From: Pseudoalteromonas luteoviolacea
Lineage (GTDB): Bacteria > Pseudomonadota > Gammaproteobacteria > Enterobacterales > Alteromonadaceae
Length of the DNA stretch: 64,000 bases
Direction: 5' to 3'
Assembly: GCF_021654285.1 (NCBI RefSeq)
Contig: NZ_JAKFZS010000018.1
Location: 62,001 to 126,000 of the forward strand
Shown here: piece after piece, positions 47,364-55,620 of the stretch
Layout: every line of letters starts with the position of its first letter
Position numbering within the stretch: the first letter of the stretch is position 1
Notes under the pieces: model-generated
Seen by the model: only the letters and a program-made list of their open reading frames with translations
What the model was told of the DNA's origin: nothing
Databases searched by the model: none
Position numbers and translations under genes: made by a program

Positions 47364-49670
47364 TTACTTCCGAGAATGGCGTAAAGCAGTCAATATTAGC
47401 AGTACACAAAAATGCAAGATCCAAAATGACCCACTGTTTGTTGCCTCATTTTGAGGTGTTGAAGCCTCTGTGTCCATAGGCGCGTTAACTAAAATATCGA
47501 TTGATGCCGTACTTGATAACTCAAATTGATCTGTGGCGGATAATGTAAACGTTAATCTTTCATTTTTCGTAACAGAAGGGGCTGTAAATTTAATTTGTTC
47601 AGCACCTTCTGGAAAGTTAACTTGTGTGCCAGATGTTTGTGTCCATGTTAAAGTTAAGGAGTCATTATCCGGGTCACTGAACTCTGATGTGATCAAGACT
47701 TCCTGGCCGACATTGACTGTTTGTTTGTCACTAGACAATGTAACACTAGGTGCATTATTTGCAGCAACATTAACATTTACTTGGGCTGAAGAAGTTGCAC
47801 CGTACTCATCGGTTACAGTGACTTGGTACGTTTTGAGCGTATTACTAGTCACATTAGGGGCTTTGAGCTGGACAATACTTTCTTCGCTAATGATTTCTTC
47901 AGGGTTATGAATGTCTATCCATTGGTATGTTAATGCGTCTTCGTCTGCATCATGAGATAGACTGGCATCAAGTGTGAAGTCAAGTTCGCTACGTACCTCA
48001 ATATTGTTTGGCTTCACCGAAGTGATGGGCGTTTGGTTAGTAAATATGGTTTTTACGTTGTGAAGGGTGACATTGCTGGCAAGCTCAGCGGAACTGTTAT
48101 AAAACAAAATGGCAATCTGATTTTGTCCTTTATTGAGATCAATATGCACATTTTTACTGATTTCTTGCCCTTCACGATCGCGGCGAAGCAATTTACCGTC
48201 GTGATAAACCTCTAAATAATCAACTGTTGTTTCACCGGTAATGAGATAATCAAAGCTGAGCGCACCGATATGTATGTCATCTATTTCGACGATGAGATAG
48301 CTTAGTCGTGAGCTATTTTTAATTTGATCATCAGTCCTATCGCTACTGATAAGGACATGTTCATCTTTGTCAGTTTTTGTGAGAGACCAATTGGCTCTGC
48401 CACCTGAATACCATTTAATATCCTCTGATGTTGATAAGTGCTGGTTGACGTTTGCAGTTATTTCGTCAGTTTTGTAAAAGTTCAACCTTTGTGAGTATTT
48501 TGTGGTAATAGGGGCTGTGATTTTGGCATCCACTTTGTAATAACCATGTTCATATTTTTCAGGAACAAGTGCTTTAAATTGACATGCTTGCTGGGGGGCT
48601 AGCGTCACGTCTTCGCAGCTTTGCTGCGTTAGCTCGACACCGTAGGGATTAGGAAAATAGAAATCATTGAATGTGAGCTGTGAAATCGCAATTTGTGAGA
48701 CGGTAACAGGAAATTCAAGTGTATTTTTAAACTCGCCTGCTATTAAAGTGGGTGAATTACGTGTAACAAAGGCATTTTTGGTTTTGTGTTTAAAGCCAAA
48801 TTCTAAGTTTTTACCAAACAACCAGTCGGATAGATTCGCTATGTCTGCAAACACTGAAGGATGACCGTTTTTGCCGCAGGAGACGCCAAAATTAACGACA
48901 CCTACTTGTATCCACTCGCTGTCTCGCTTTACGATAAGCGGCCCACCACTATCTCCACTACAGGTACCTTCATTTGTGTTAATCGCGCCCGCACATATCA
49001 TTAGGTCAGTGATCGATCTATCATAGTACTTAAATTCTTTACATAAGACGTTTGGCACATACTGTAGGTCGACTTCTTTAAGTTTATTTGATCTGGTGCC
49101 ATCATCGATTTTTCCCCATCCCATTGCTCTTAGGGTATCACTGGATGTAAGGCTCTCCCTGATTTGCATATTCGCTAATTTAATTGGTGTTATATTCTCA
49201 ACGGGCCTATCTAGCTCTAGAATAGCAATGTCATAACTTTTATCGGTATTGACAGCATCGGCACCTCTCCAGTCATAACGATCATGTATTAAAATCTGTC
49301 TGACTTGGTAAGTTGTCCACTGTGCGTCCTCTTTGAGGTCATGGCCCCCAAGCTTAACAGACAGCCTGTCAATGTAATGAGTATCGAATGTGTAGTAATT
49401 AAAGTTTATGCAATGGGCCGCCGTAAGTACTCTATTTTCCCCGACAAATGAGATACCACATTTATGCTCACCATCTTCTTGCAAACTGCCCATAAATGGA
49501 TATGCATAGGGCTGTGTTTCTTGACCTCCTATAATGTAAGGGGTTATGTCATTGTTAAATTTATAACTAATTGGAAGTTGCGTGGCTGATTTTGATATTT
49601 CCTTTGCTTGGCCTATGGGGGCCAGGGTTACTGTTACGAGAAGAAGTAATCCTTTCATCTTATCGAGCAT
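47364..49670 (-). CDS. Secreted trypsin-like protease, tandem paralogue
   Basis: Same length (768 residues) and architecture as the neighbouring protease. Triad residues are His86 (TAAHC), Asp147 (YDIAIL) and Ser241 (GDSGGPL); the mature domain begins at IIGGQ, again after Tyr. The C-terminal beta modules and final anchor (NSGSFWILHFCVLLILTAL with basic end) resemble a GlyGly-CTERM, though the glycine pair is replaced by Gly-Ser. The first 12 residues and module order match the paralogue while the rest has diverged considerably, indicating an old duplication. An AGGACTT ribosome site supports the first ATG. Confidence 0.87.
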   Translation of the reverse strand: MLDKMKGLLLLVTVTLAPIGQAKEISKSATQLPISYKFNNDITPYIIGGQETQPYAYPFMGSLQEDGEHKCGISFVGENRVLTAAHCINFNYYTFDTHYIDRLSVKLGGHDLKEDAQWTTYQVRQILIHDRYDWRGADAVNTDKSYDIAILELDRPVENITPIKLANMQIRESLTSSDTLRAMGWGKIDDGTRSNKLKEVDLQYVPNVLCKEFKYYDRSITDLMICAGAINTNEGTCSGDSGGPLIVKRDSEWIQVGVVNFGVSCGKNGHPSVFADIANLSDWLFGKNLEFGFKHKTKNAFVTRNSPTLIAGEFKNTLEFPVTVSQIAISQLTFNDFYFPNPYGVELTQQSCEDVTLAPQQACQFKALVPEKYEHGYYKVDAKITAPITTKYSQRLNFYKTDEITANVNQHLSTSEDIKWYSGGRANWSLTKTDKDEHVLISSDRTDDQIKNSSRLSYLIVEIDDIHIGALSFDYLITGETTVDYLEVYHDGKLLRRDREGQEISKNVHIDLNKGQNQIAILFYNSSAELASNVTLHNVKTIFTNQTPITSVKPNNIEVRSELDFTLDASLSHDADEDALTYQWIDIHNPEEIISEESIVQLKAPNVTSNTLKTYQVTVTDEYGATSSAQVNVNVAANNAPSVTLSSDKQTVNVGQEVLITSEFSDPDNDSLTLTWTQTSGTQVNFPEGAEQIKFTAPSVTKNERLTFTLSATDQFELSSTASIDILVNAPMDTEASTPQNEATNSGSFWILHFCVLLILTALRHSRK

Positions 49671-50267
49671 GTTAAGTCCTATTTTTGATGTGAAAATTTT
49701 GAGTAAAATAATTTGCAGTGTAATTTTGGGGTGGAATATATAGTCCTCTAAAAAGTTTTGTTCGCTGAAGATAAAATTCTAAATCTTGGGGGAATTAAAT
49801 TGTTTATATTTATTTGGGGTGAATGAGCAGCTATTTTCTATTTCAAATTAGGGGCGCAATGGAATTTGAAAACAACCCCATGACGGGTGTTAAAGGTGCA
49901 GACGATACAACTCGCCATCGTAAAATAAGTTTGTAACTAGGCATTTTACCCATAAATCATTGGAGAGTCGTAACTCTAGTAAAATTATGGATAAGTGAAA
50001 TCACAAGTATATTATTGTTATCTATTGTTTTTATGGGGCGGTGGCGCAAGTTAGCGCTATAAAATCTGTTTGTGCACTGATGTGCGACCTATTCATATGT
50101 TTTTATTACAGAGTACTATTGTGTATTTATCGCATTAAAAGGAGCGATGAACTGATTTGTTCTAAATTGCTTTGAGCAACGTATGTAAGTAAATTATGTT
50201 TGTAAAATGACAAATGTATTATTGTCATTTTATTGAGTTTGATTATCTCAACTTGAAAGGAGAAACA
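49671..50267. other. Non-coding region (about 600 bases)
   Basis: AT-rich gap upstream of the leftward protease and the rightward TerB-like gene; it should hold both promoters. A 25-codon frame on the plus strand (49859-49936, MEFENNPMTGVKGADDTTRH...) has a poor ribosome site and might be a gene remnant. No repeat or RNA gene recognised. Confidence 0.3.
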
Positions 50268-50660
50268 ATGAAATTTGAGCAACTATTAAGTCACTTTGAT
50301 ACTGGGATCTGCATTGATCAATTGCAGAAGGAGTCTTTATTAGACCTTGCTCTATTGTTTATTGGAGTTGATGGAAAAATAGACGATAGCGAAAGGCGTG
50401 TTGTCTATGACTGGGCAAATCAGTTGCAGTGGAATTCGACAATAGCGTTAGAAGATTATTTTGAAGATAGCTTGAGCAAATCAGTTTTGGCGGTACAGCA
50501 AAATGACATAGAGTCGTTCATTCAGCATAGAATGCATCATATTGTTGACGATCCAATGCGAAAATTTGTCAAAGAGCTTGTTATTAAAGTCATCGAAGCT
50601 GATGGTGTAATTGATGAAGCGGAAAAACGCGCGCTTGCAGTATTAGAAGCGGAGCTATGA
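50268..50660 (+). CDS. TerB-like helical protein
   Basis: A 130-residue cytoplasmic all-helical protein of the TerB-like type. It has two similar acidic phrases, GVDGKIDDSERRVVYDW and EADGVIDEAEKRALAVLE, each an EF-hand-like D-G-x-I-D motif at the turn between helices, as in TerB/DjlA-type domains. These are usually linked to metal or envelope stress, but the exact role is unknown. The ATG is fixed by AAAGGAGAAAC. The frame stays open 18 codons upstream without a second good site. It stands alone, convergent with the COG0523 gene. Confidence 0.68.
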   Translation: MKFEQLLSHFDTGICIDQLQKESLLDLALLFIGVDGKIDDSERRVVYDWANQLQWNSTIALEDYFEDSLSKSVLAVQQNDIESFIQHRMHHIVDDPMRKFVKELVIKVIEADGVIDEAEKRALAVLEAEL

Positions 50661-50678
50661 AAAGTCATTACGATTAAT

Positions 50679-50708
50679 CGAGGCAGTGTCGTAAGTGAAA
50701 CTGCCTCG
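50679..50708. terminator. Bidirectional terminator hairpin
   Basis: CGAGGCAGT (50679-50687) pairs perfectly with ACTGCCTCG (50700-50708) between convergent genes. Confidence 0.75.
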
Positions 50709-50715
50709 GTTTAGT

Positions 50716-51924
50716 TTATCTGGTTTCCCACTCAGGGAATGGATCAGGTAGCGTGCTCCAAAGCTGCATACCAAGTGCCATTTCTTCTTCGCTTAATAAG
50801 CAGTCATTCAGTGCATCGATAATCGCTTGTTTATCGAGCTTTTGACCGATAAACACCAGCTCTTGACGCATGTCCCCGTAGGGTTCTTCCCACATATCTT
50901 GTATCGCATCAATGTATTCAGGGTCTGTTGGCCACTGCTCTTGTGGGACGGCTTTCCAAAAGAGTCCAGCCACGCCATATTGCGCCATCCCCCCAGCTTG
51001 ATTCCAACTACCTGCAAACTGAGGGCGTGATGCAAGCCAAAAGAAGCCTTTAGAGCGAATGAGCTTACCCTTTTTGTCTTTACTGTGTAAAAAGTCATAA
51101 AATCTTTGCGGGTGAAAAGGCTTGCGTGCGGCATATACAAAACTGCTGATACCAAACTCTTCCGTTTCTGGCACATGCTCACCACGGAGCTCTTTTAACC
51201 AGCCCGGAGCTAGCTGCGCTTTCTCAAAACTGAATTTACCTGTTGCAAGGATCTGTTTGATCGGCACTTGGCCGTTTAATACCGGTATTTGTAAGGCTTC
51301 AGTATTAAGCGTACTTAAAATGCTCTGTAAACGGCGCAGCTCTGTCTCAGTAACAAGGTCGGTTTTACTGATAACAATCACATCAGCAAACTCGATTTGG
51401 TCGACTAACAAGTCAGCGACATTGCGATGGTCGTCTTCACCTAAGCTTTCCCCAACGTCATGTAAGTACTGGGCTTGGCCGTAGTCTTTTAAAAAATTAA
51501 GGGCATCGACAACGGTAACCATGGTGTCTAATGTAGCGACATTAGATAAGCTTTGACCATCTTCATCGGTAAAGGTGAAGGTTTCAGCCACTGGGAGAGG
51601 CTCTGATATACCCGTGGATTCAATAACGAGGTAGTCGTACTTACCTTCTTTGGCGAGCTGGGTGATTTCTTCGAGTAAGTCTTCCCGCAGCGTGCAGCAG
51701 ATACAGCCATTACTCATTTCGACGAGCTTTTCTTCTGCACGATTAACGCCGATTTCATTTTTAACGGTGGCGGCGTCGATGTTAATTTCGCTCATATCAT
51801 TAACAATAACCGCTATTTTTAGCTCATCTCGGTTATTGAGTATGTGGTTCAAGAGTGTGGTTTTCCCCGCACCTAGAAAGCCGGAAAGTACTGTAACAGG
51901 TAATTTTGACGGTGTTTGTAACAT
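50716..51924 (-). CDS. COG0523 (CobW-type) zinc-linked GTPase
   Basis: G3E-family P-loop GTPase of 402 residues. The Walker A motif GFLGAGKTTL is at about residues 15-24, the metal site CICC with TLREDLL near 75, the switch ESTGISEPLPVAETF, and the specificity motif SKTD near 185. The CobW C-terminal domain follows (VYAARKPFHPQRFYDFL). This subgroup is like YciC/ZigA/ZagA, thought to deliver zinc to key enzymes under starvation. It lies 46 bases after dksA2 on the same strand, a classic Zur-regulated pair. A role in cobalamin metabolism is unlikely as no cobalamin genes are near. Confidence 0.9.
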   Translation of the reverse strand: MLQTPSKLPVTVLSGFLGAGKTTLLNHILNNRDELKIAVIVNDMSEINIDAATVKNEIGVNRAEEKLVEMSNGCICCTLREDLLEEITQLAKEGKYDYLVIESTGISEPLPVAETFTFTDEDGQSLSNVATLDTMVTVVDALNFLKDYGQAQYLHDVGESLGEDDHRNVADLLVDQIEFADVIVISKTDLVTETELRRLQSILSTLNTEALQIPVLNGQVPIKQILATGKFSFEKAQLAPGWLKELRGEHVPETEEFGISSFVYAARKPFHPQRFYDFLHSKDKKGKLIRSKGFFWLASRPQFAGSWNQAGGMAQYGVAGLFWKAVPQEQWPTDPEYIDAIQDMWEEPYGDMRQELVFIGQKLDKQAIIDALNDCLLSEEEMALGMQLWSTLPDPFPEWETR

Positions 51925-51970
51925 AACTTGCTACCTTATTGTTACTTGGATAGTTGGATGAATGTGTCAA

Positions 51971-52381
51971 TCAAGATCGAATTAAATGCTCCTTCATTTC
52001 TTGGCATGCTTTGACGTCAATGCAGTATTCTGCGGTCGGTCTTGCCATCAGTCGTTGGACCCCAATCGGCTCGCCAGTTTCGAGGCAATACCCATAGGTG
52101 CCTAAACGAATGCGCTCAAGGGAGAGTTGAATTTTAGGCAGTAGTTTTTGCTCTCTATCTACAATGCGCATAAGGAGTTCACATTGTTCCTCCCAAGAGG
52201 CTCTGTCGTTAAAGTCTGGTAAATCTGGCTGGTTGAGTATTTCCTCTTTGGCTTCTTTTATTCGTGCTCTGGTTGTGTCGTGTAACTCAATGAGTAGGTC
52301 TTTAAAAAATGCCAATTGCTCGTCATTCATATAGTCTGATTCCGGAGCATTAATTATTTTTTCTTCAATTGCGGAGGTCAT
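51971..52381 (-). CDS. dksA: DksA2-type zinc-independent transcription factor
   Basis: RNA-polymerase-binding regulator (136 residues) acting with ppGpp in the stringent response. The coiled-coil tip DFNDRA (56-61) matches the functional DxxDxA motif. In the C-terminal finger the four zinc-binding Cys of DksA are reduced to two: Cys99, Thr102, Cys120 and Val123. This CxxT...CxxV pattern parallels DksA2 of Pseudomonas, which works without zinc and is induced by zinc starvation. A Zur-like palindrome ends 30 bases upstream, and a COG0523 gene follows, so this is a zinc-sparing paralogue rather than the housekeeping DksA. Confidence 0.9.
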   Translation of the reverse strand: MTSAIEEKIINAPESDYMNDEQLAFFKDLLIELHDTTRARIKEAKEEILNQPDLPDFNDRASWEEQCELLMRIVDREQKLLPKIQLSLERIRLGTYGYCLETGEPIGVQRLMARPTAEYCIDVKACQEMKEHLIRS

Positions 52382-52390
52382 AATTGATAT

Positions 52391-52436
52391 ACCACTATTT
52401 CTGCTTATTTGTTATGTTATAACATATTTTAGTGGT
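52391..52436. promoter_or_regulatory. Divergent Zur-box-like operator region
   Basis: GTTATGTTATAAC at 52411-52423 is an inverted repeat (GTTAT-3-ATAAC) with the arms of the Zur core; it matches the palindrome ahead of zur in 10 of 13 positions as I align them. A second dyad, ACCACTA (52391-52397) with TAGTGGT (52430-52436), encloses it. It sits 30 bases from dksA2 and about 160 bases from the oxidoreductase gene, in the only intergenic space for both divergent transcripts. Confidence 0.7.
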
Positions 52437-52586
52437 TTCACCATTGGAATTGCTGCAGGCTTTTATGTTTAAGGGTACGACCAGCAAGATTAATTCATTA
52501 ATGCAATGAATTCTCATTTACACTTGTGTATATTGATGTGTTATATCGTATCAAATTTAAGTTTTAACGAGATAGGTGAACCTCAC

Positions 52587-53708
52587 ATGATCAAAACGGA
52601 AGTCGTAATCGTTGGCGCAGGCCCTGCGGGACTCGGGTGTGCTGCTTTATTAAAGCAAATGGGCATTGAAGATGAAGAACTCATTGTGCTTGAGCGAGGC
52701 GAAGTGGGGGAGAGCTTTTTAAGGTGGCCAGAAAGCATGCGCTTTATTACCCCTTCCTTTCCTTGTAATGGCTATCATCAAACAGACTTAAACGCCATCA
52801 CCCCAGATACTTCACCGGCTTTTAATGCGGGAAAAGAACATCTGAGTGGTAAAGAGTATGCAAAGTACTTAAATATGGTGGTTAACCATTACAAAATCCC
52901 AGTGACGACACAAACTGAGCTATTGGAGGTATCATCGATAGGGCCAAATGACGGGTTTTATTTGCAAACGAGCGACTCTGAGATCCAATGCAAATTTTTA
53001 ATATGGGCAGGGGGCGAGTTTCAATCACCCAGTATGAATGCATTTAGTGGTGCAGAGTTGTGTCAGCACAATACCCATGTTCGTGATTGGGAAGCATTAG
53101 AACAGGGGCATTATGTGGTCATTGGCGGCTATGAAAGCGGTGTTGATGCCACGTTTAATTTGGCTAATTCTGCAAACAAAGTCACCTTACTTGATTGTAA
53201 GCCCAATGACGCAGATACCTATGACCCCAGCCAAGTTTTATCTCCGTATACTATGGAGCGTATGAAGTCGATTGCAGACAATAAAGACATTGATTTTGAT
53301 GGCGAGTTTGAAGTCAGTTCAGTGTACAAAGAAGGCAATGAGTATGTTGTGCAATCTACTGAGGGTAACGAGGTGCGTACGCCATTTCCACCGATTAATT
53401 GCACGGGGTTTGAGATGGATCTTGGTCCTGTATCCGATCTTTTTGTCTACCAAGATAACGGTTATCCGTGGGTCAGTGCATTTGACGAGTCGACTAAACG
53501 CAGAAATTTATTCTTAGCAGGGCCGAGACTCTATCATGACCCAACTCTGCTTTGTTTTATCTATAAGTTTAGAGGCCGTTTTGCCGCGCCATGTAGAGTA
53601 ATTGGTTCAGAGCTAGAGCTTGATATGTCAGTGATGAAACACTATCGCCAAGCGGGAATGGTGCTCGAAGATATGGACTGTTGCAAGCAGCAGGAGTGCT
53701 TCTGCTAA
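52587..53708 (+). CDS. FAD/NAD(P)-dependent oxidoreductase
   Basis: Flavoprotein of 373 residues in the Pyr_redox_3/YpdA-CzcO-like group. The FAD motif VGAGPAGLGCAALL is at about residues 9-22, followed by ERGEVGESFLRWPESMRFITPSFPCNG. A second Rossmann motif, VIGGYESGVDATFNLA (about 175), should bind NAD(P)H. The C terminus is unusual: DMDCCKQQECFC has four Cys in the last ten residues, suggesting metal or disulfide chemistry. The start is set by AGGTGA before the ATG. Its stop overlaps the start of the FeoB-like gene (TAATG), so the two should work together, perhaps reducing a metal or thiol for transport. Zur control is inferred. Confidence 0.82.
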   Translation: MIKTEVVIVGAGPAGLGCAALLKQMGIEDEELIVLERGEVGESFLRWPESMRFITPSFPCNGYHQTDLNAITPDTSPAFNAGKEHLSGKEYAKYLNMVVNHYKIPVTTQTELLEVSSIGPNDGFYLQTSDSEIQCKFLIWAGGEFQSPSMNAFSGAELCQHNTHVRDWEALEQGHYVVIGGYESGVDATFNLANSANKVTLLDCKPNDADTYDPSQVLSPYTMERMKSIADNKDIDFDGEFEVSSVYKEGNEYVVQSTEGNEVRTPFPPINCTGFEMDLGPVSDLFVYQDNGYPWVSAFDESTKRRNLFLAGPRLYHDPTLLCFIYKFRGRFAAPCRVIGSELELDMSVMKHYRQAGMVLEDMDCCKQQECFC

Positions 53709-55393
53709 TGACGCAGTTTATTGATGTACAGACTTTTTACCCAGAGCAAAAGCAAAAAAACAATTGGCTATTGATTGGCAAAGAGAGTGTGGGGAAAACC
53801 GCGTTCACGGAAAACTTGATAGGTAAAAAGTCAGGTAAAAGCAACTTCCAAGGTAGTTCGTTATTTTGTAAAGAATACACTTGGAATGGCCAAACAATCA
53901 CAGACACACCTGGCATACAAACCAGTATGGACAGTGTAGTGACCTCTCAAGTCTTGAGCCGATTAAAAACCAGTGAGCACATTATTTTGACGCTAAAGGC
54001 GTCTGATTTAAAAAGTGACTTATCTGACCTATGGCACCTCGCAAAAGGCCAAACAGGTATTGTTATCTTAACTTATTGGGATTTGGTAAAAGATAAGGCA
54101 GGCGTTAAGGAGGAGCTGGCGAGACTTCGAGAAAGTACTAATTTGGCTTGGGTAACAGTTGATAACCGCCATATTTCAGATGGGCAACTTATAGAAATAG
54201 AGCAGGCGTTAGCGCGTCCATCTCGTTTTCCAAAAAGTGCGCCGAAGTTGTCAGCCAATTGGTCTGTCAAACCCAAGTTATTGTTTTTCGAAAAAACAGG
54301 ACTTGCCCCGCTTTTATCCTTTTTATTATTGGTGCTGCCTGCTTGGCTGGCCGTGACCAATGCAAATACATTTGCCGATTGGCTGTATCCAACGATTGAG
54401 CAGCCAGTCGACTTAATTAAAGCAAAGCTCTCTCATTTGCCTGAGCCCTTTAATCATATGCTGGTGGGTGATTATGGCTTGGTGTCTATGTTGCCGTTTT
54501 TAATCTTGTACGCATTGCCAACGGTGGTTATTTTTTCGATTATTATCTCTTTGTATAAAACCACAGGGCTGATAGATAGACTGTCTTATCGTTTAGACCC
54601 AGTTATGCACAAACTCGGATTAAGTGGTCGTGACTTGGTACGTGTGATCATGGGATTTGGCTGCAATGTACCTGCGATAATTCAAACTCGTAATTGTTCT
54701 TGCTGCACTCGTGGCAGCTGTGTATCGGCGATATCGTTTGGCTCTGCTTGCTCATATCAATTGCCAGCCACTGTTGCGGTGTTCTCCGCAGCGGGTAAGC
54801 CCTATTTAACCTTGCCATATTTGATTATTTTGGCCGTTACAACCTGTATTTATTTGATTGCGACAACCTCTGCGGCGCAACGAAAAGCGGCTGCCTCTCA
54901 TAACTTATTGAATCGAGGCTTTTTACAACCGCCTAATTGGCGTTTTGCATTTAATGAAATGACCGATGTACTCAAGTCATTTTTCATGACGGCATTTCCG
55001 CTTTTTGTGGGGATCTGTTTAGCGGCTGGTTTTTTAGCATGGCTTGGCTTTTTCGATGCTTTAATTGGCGTGATAGCACCATTGATGAGTGTGGTGAATT
55101 TACCTGAAGGCGCAGCTATTGCGGTGATCTTAGGCGCCATTCGTAAAGATGGTTTGGCGATTGGGCTGATTGATAGTAGTACACAAGGGCTAAAAATCGC
55201 TGAAATCACAGACGTTCAATTGTTATGTGCCGTGTATTTGGCGGGGGTGATGTTGCCTTGTATCGTATCGCTGCTCACCATTATTCGAGAAATGCAGTGG
55301 CGCTTTGCATCTAAAATGGTGCTAAGACAAGTTTCGTGGGCGGTGATGTTTACCATGTCTCTGTCTTGGGGTATAGGTTGGGTTTTAAGCTAA
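53708..55393 (+). CDS. FeoB-like membrane GTPase/transporter
   Basis: A 561-residue protein with FeoB layout. The N-terminal G domain has G1 GKESVGKTA (24-32) and G3 DTPG (66-69), but G4 reads TYWD at about 122-125 in place of NxxD. A membrane part (from about 205) carries Gate-type repeats: GFGCNVPAIIQTR, then a Cys-rich NCSCCTRGSCVSAISFGSAC, and a second gate near AIAVILGAIRKDGLAIG. It lacks the FeoA and FeoC partners and much of the usual G-domain spacer; classical FeoB is around 750 residues. Coupled to a flavin oxidoreductase behind a Zur-like box, it may move zinc or ferrous iron in zinc starvation; that is inference. Confidence 0.83.
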   Translation: MTQFIDVQTFYPEQKQKNNWLLIGKESVGKTAFTENLIGKKSGKSNFQGSSLFCKEYTWNGQTITDTPGIQTSMDSVVTSQVLSRLKTSEHIILTLKASDLKSDLSDLWHLAKGQTGIVILTYWDLVKDKAGVKEELARLRESTNLAWVTVDNRHISDGQLIEIEQALARPSRFPKSAPKLSANWSVKPKLLFFEKTGLAPLLSFLLLVLPAWLAVTNANTFADWLYPTIEQPVDLIKAKLSHLPEPFNHMLVGDYGLVSMLPFLILYALPTVVIFSIIISLYKTTGLIDRLSYRLDPVMHKLGLSGRDLVRVIMGFGCNVPAIIQTRNCSCCTRGSCVSAISFGSACSYQLPATVAVFSAAGKPYLTLPYLIILAVTTCIYLIATTSAAQRKAAASHNLLNRGFLQPPNWRFAFNEMTDVLKSFFMTAFPLFVGICLAAGFLAWLGFFDALIGVIAPLMSVVNLPEGAAIAVILGAIRKDGLAIGLIDSSTQGLKIAEITDVQLLCAVYLAGVMLPCIVSLLTIIREMQWRFASKMVLRQVSWAVMFTMSLSWGIGWVLS

Positions 55394-55411
55394 TTAAGCA
55401 CCTATGACATC

Positions 55412-55456
55412 GTATTTTTTCACTGTTCGGATGAGATGAGAAGTGATAAAAAATAC
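55412..55456 (+). terminator. Hairpin after FeoB-like gene
   Basis: GTATTTTTTCACT (55412-55424) pairs with AGTGATAAAAAATAC (55442-55456) with a two-base bulge, 18 bases after the stop codon. Confidence 0.4.
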
Positions 55457-55620
55457 CTACATTATGCAGGGTTTTTGAACGCTTTTTGCCGAATGATCAG
55501 ATTAGGGTTATGTGCTTTTTGAATACTTGTTGAATTTGCAATAGTGTTATTGGGTTATTTTGTATAATCTGAATAAAAAATTCCATATGTTTTGGGGTTT
55601 TATTATAAAAAGGGTACACA

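Noticed and set aside
50716..51924. Cobalamin biosynthesis CobW
   Set aside because: No cobalamin genes nearby, and the link to dksA2 and a Zur-like box favours the zinc subgroup of COG0523.
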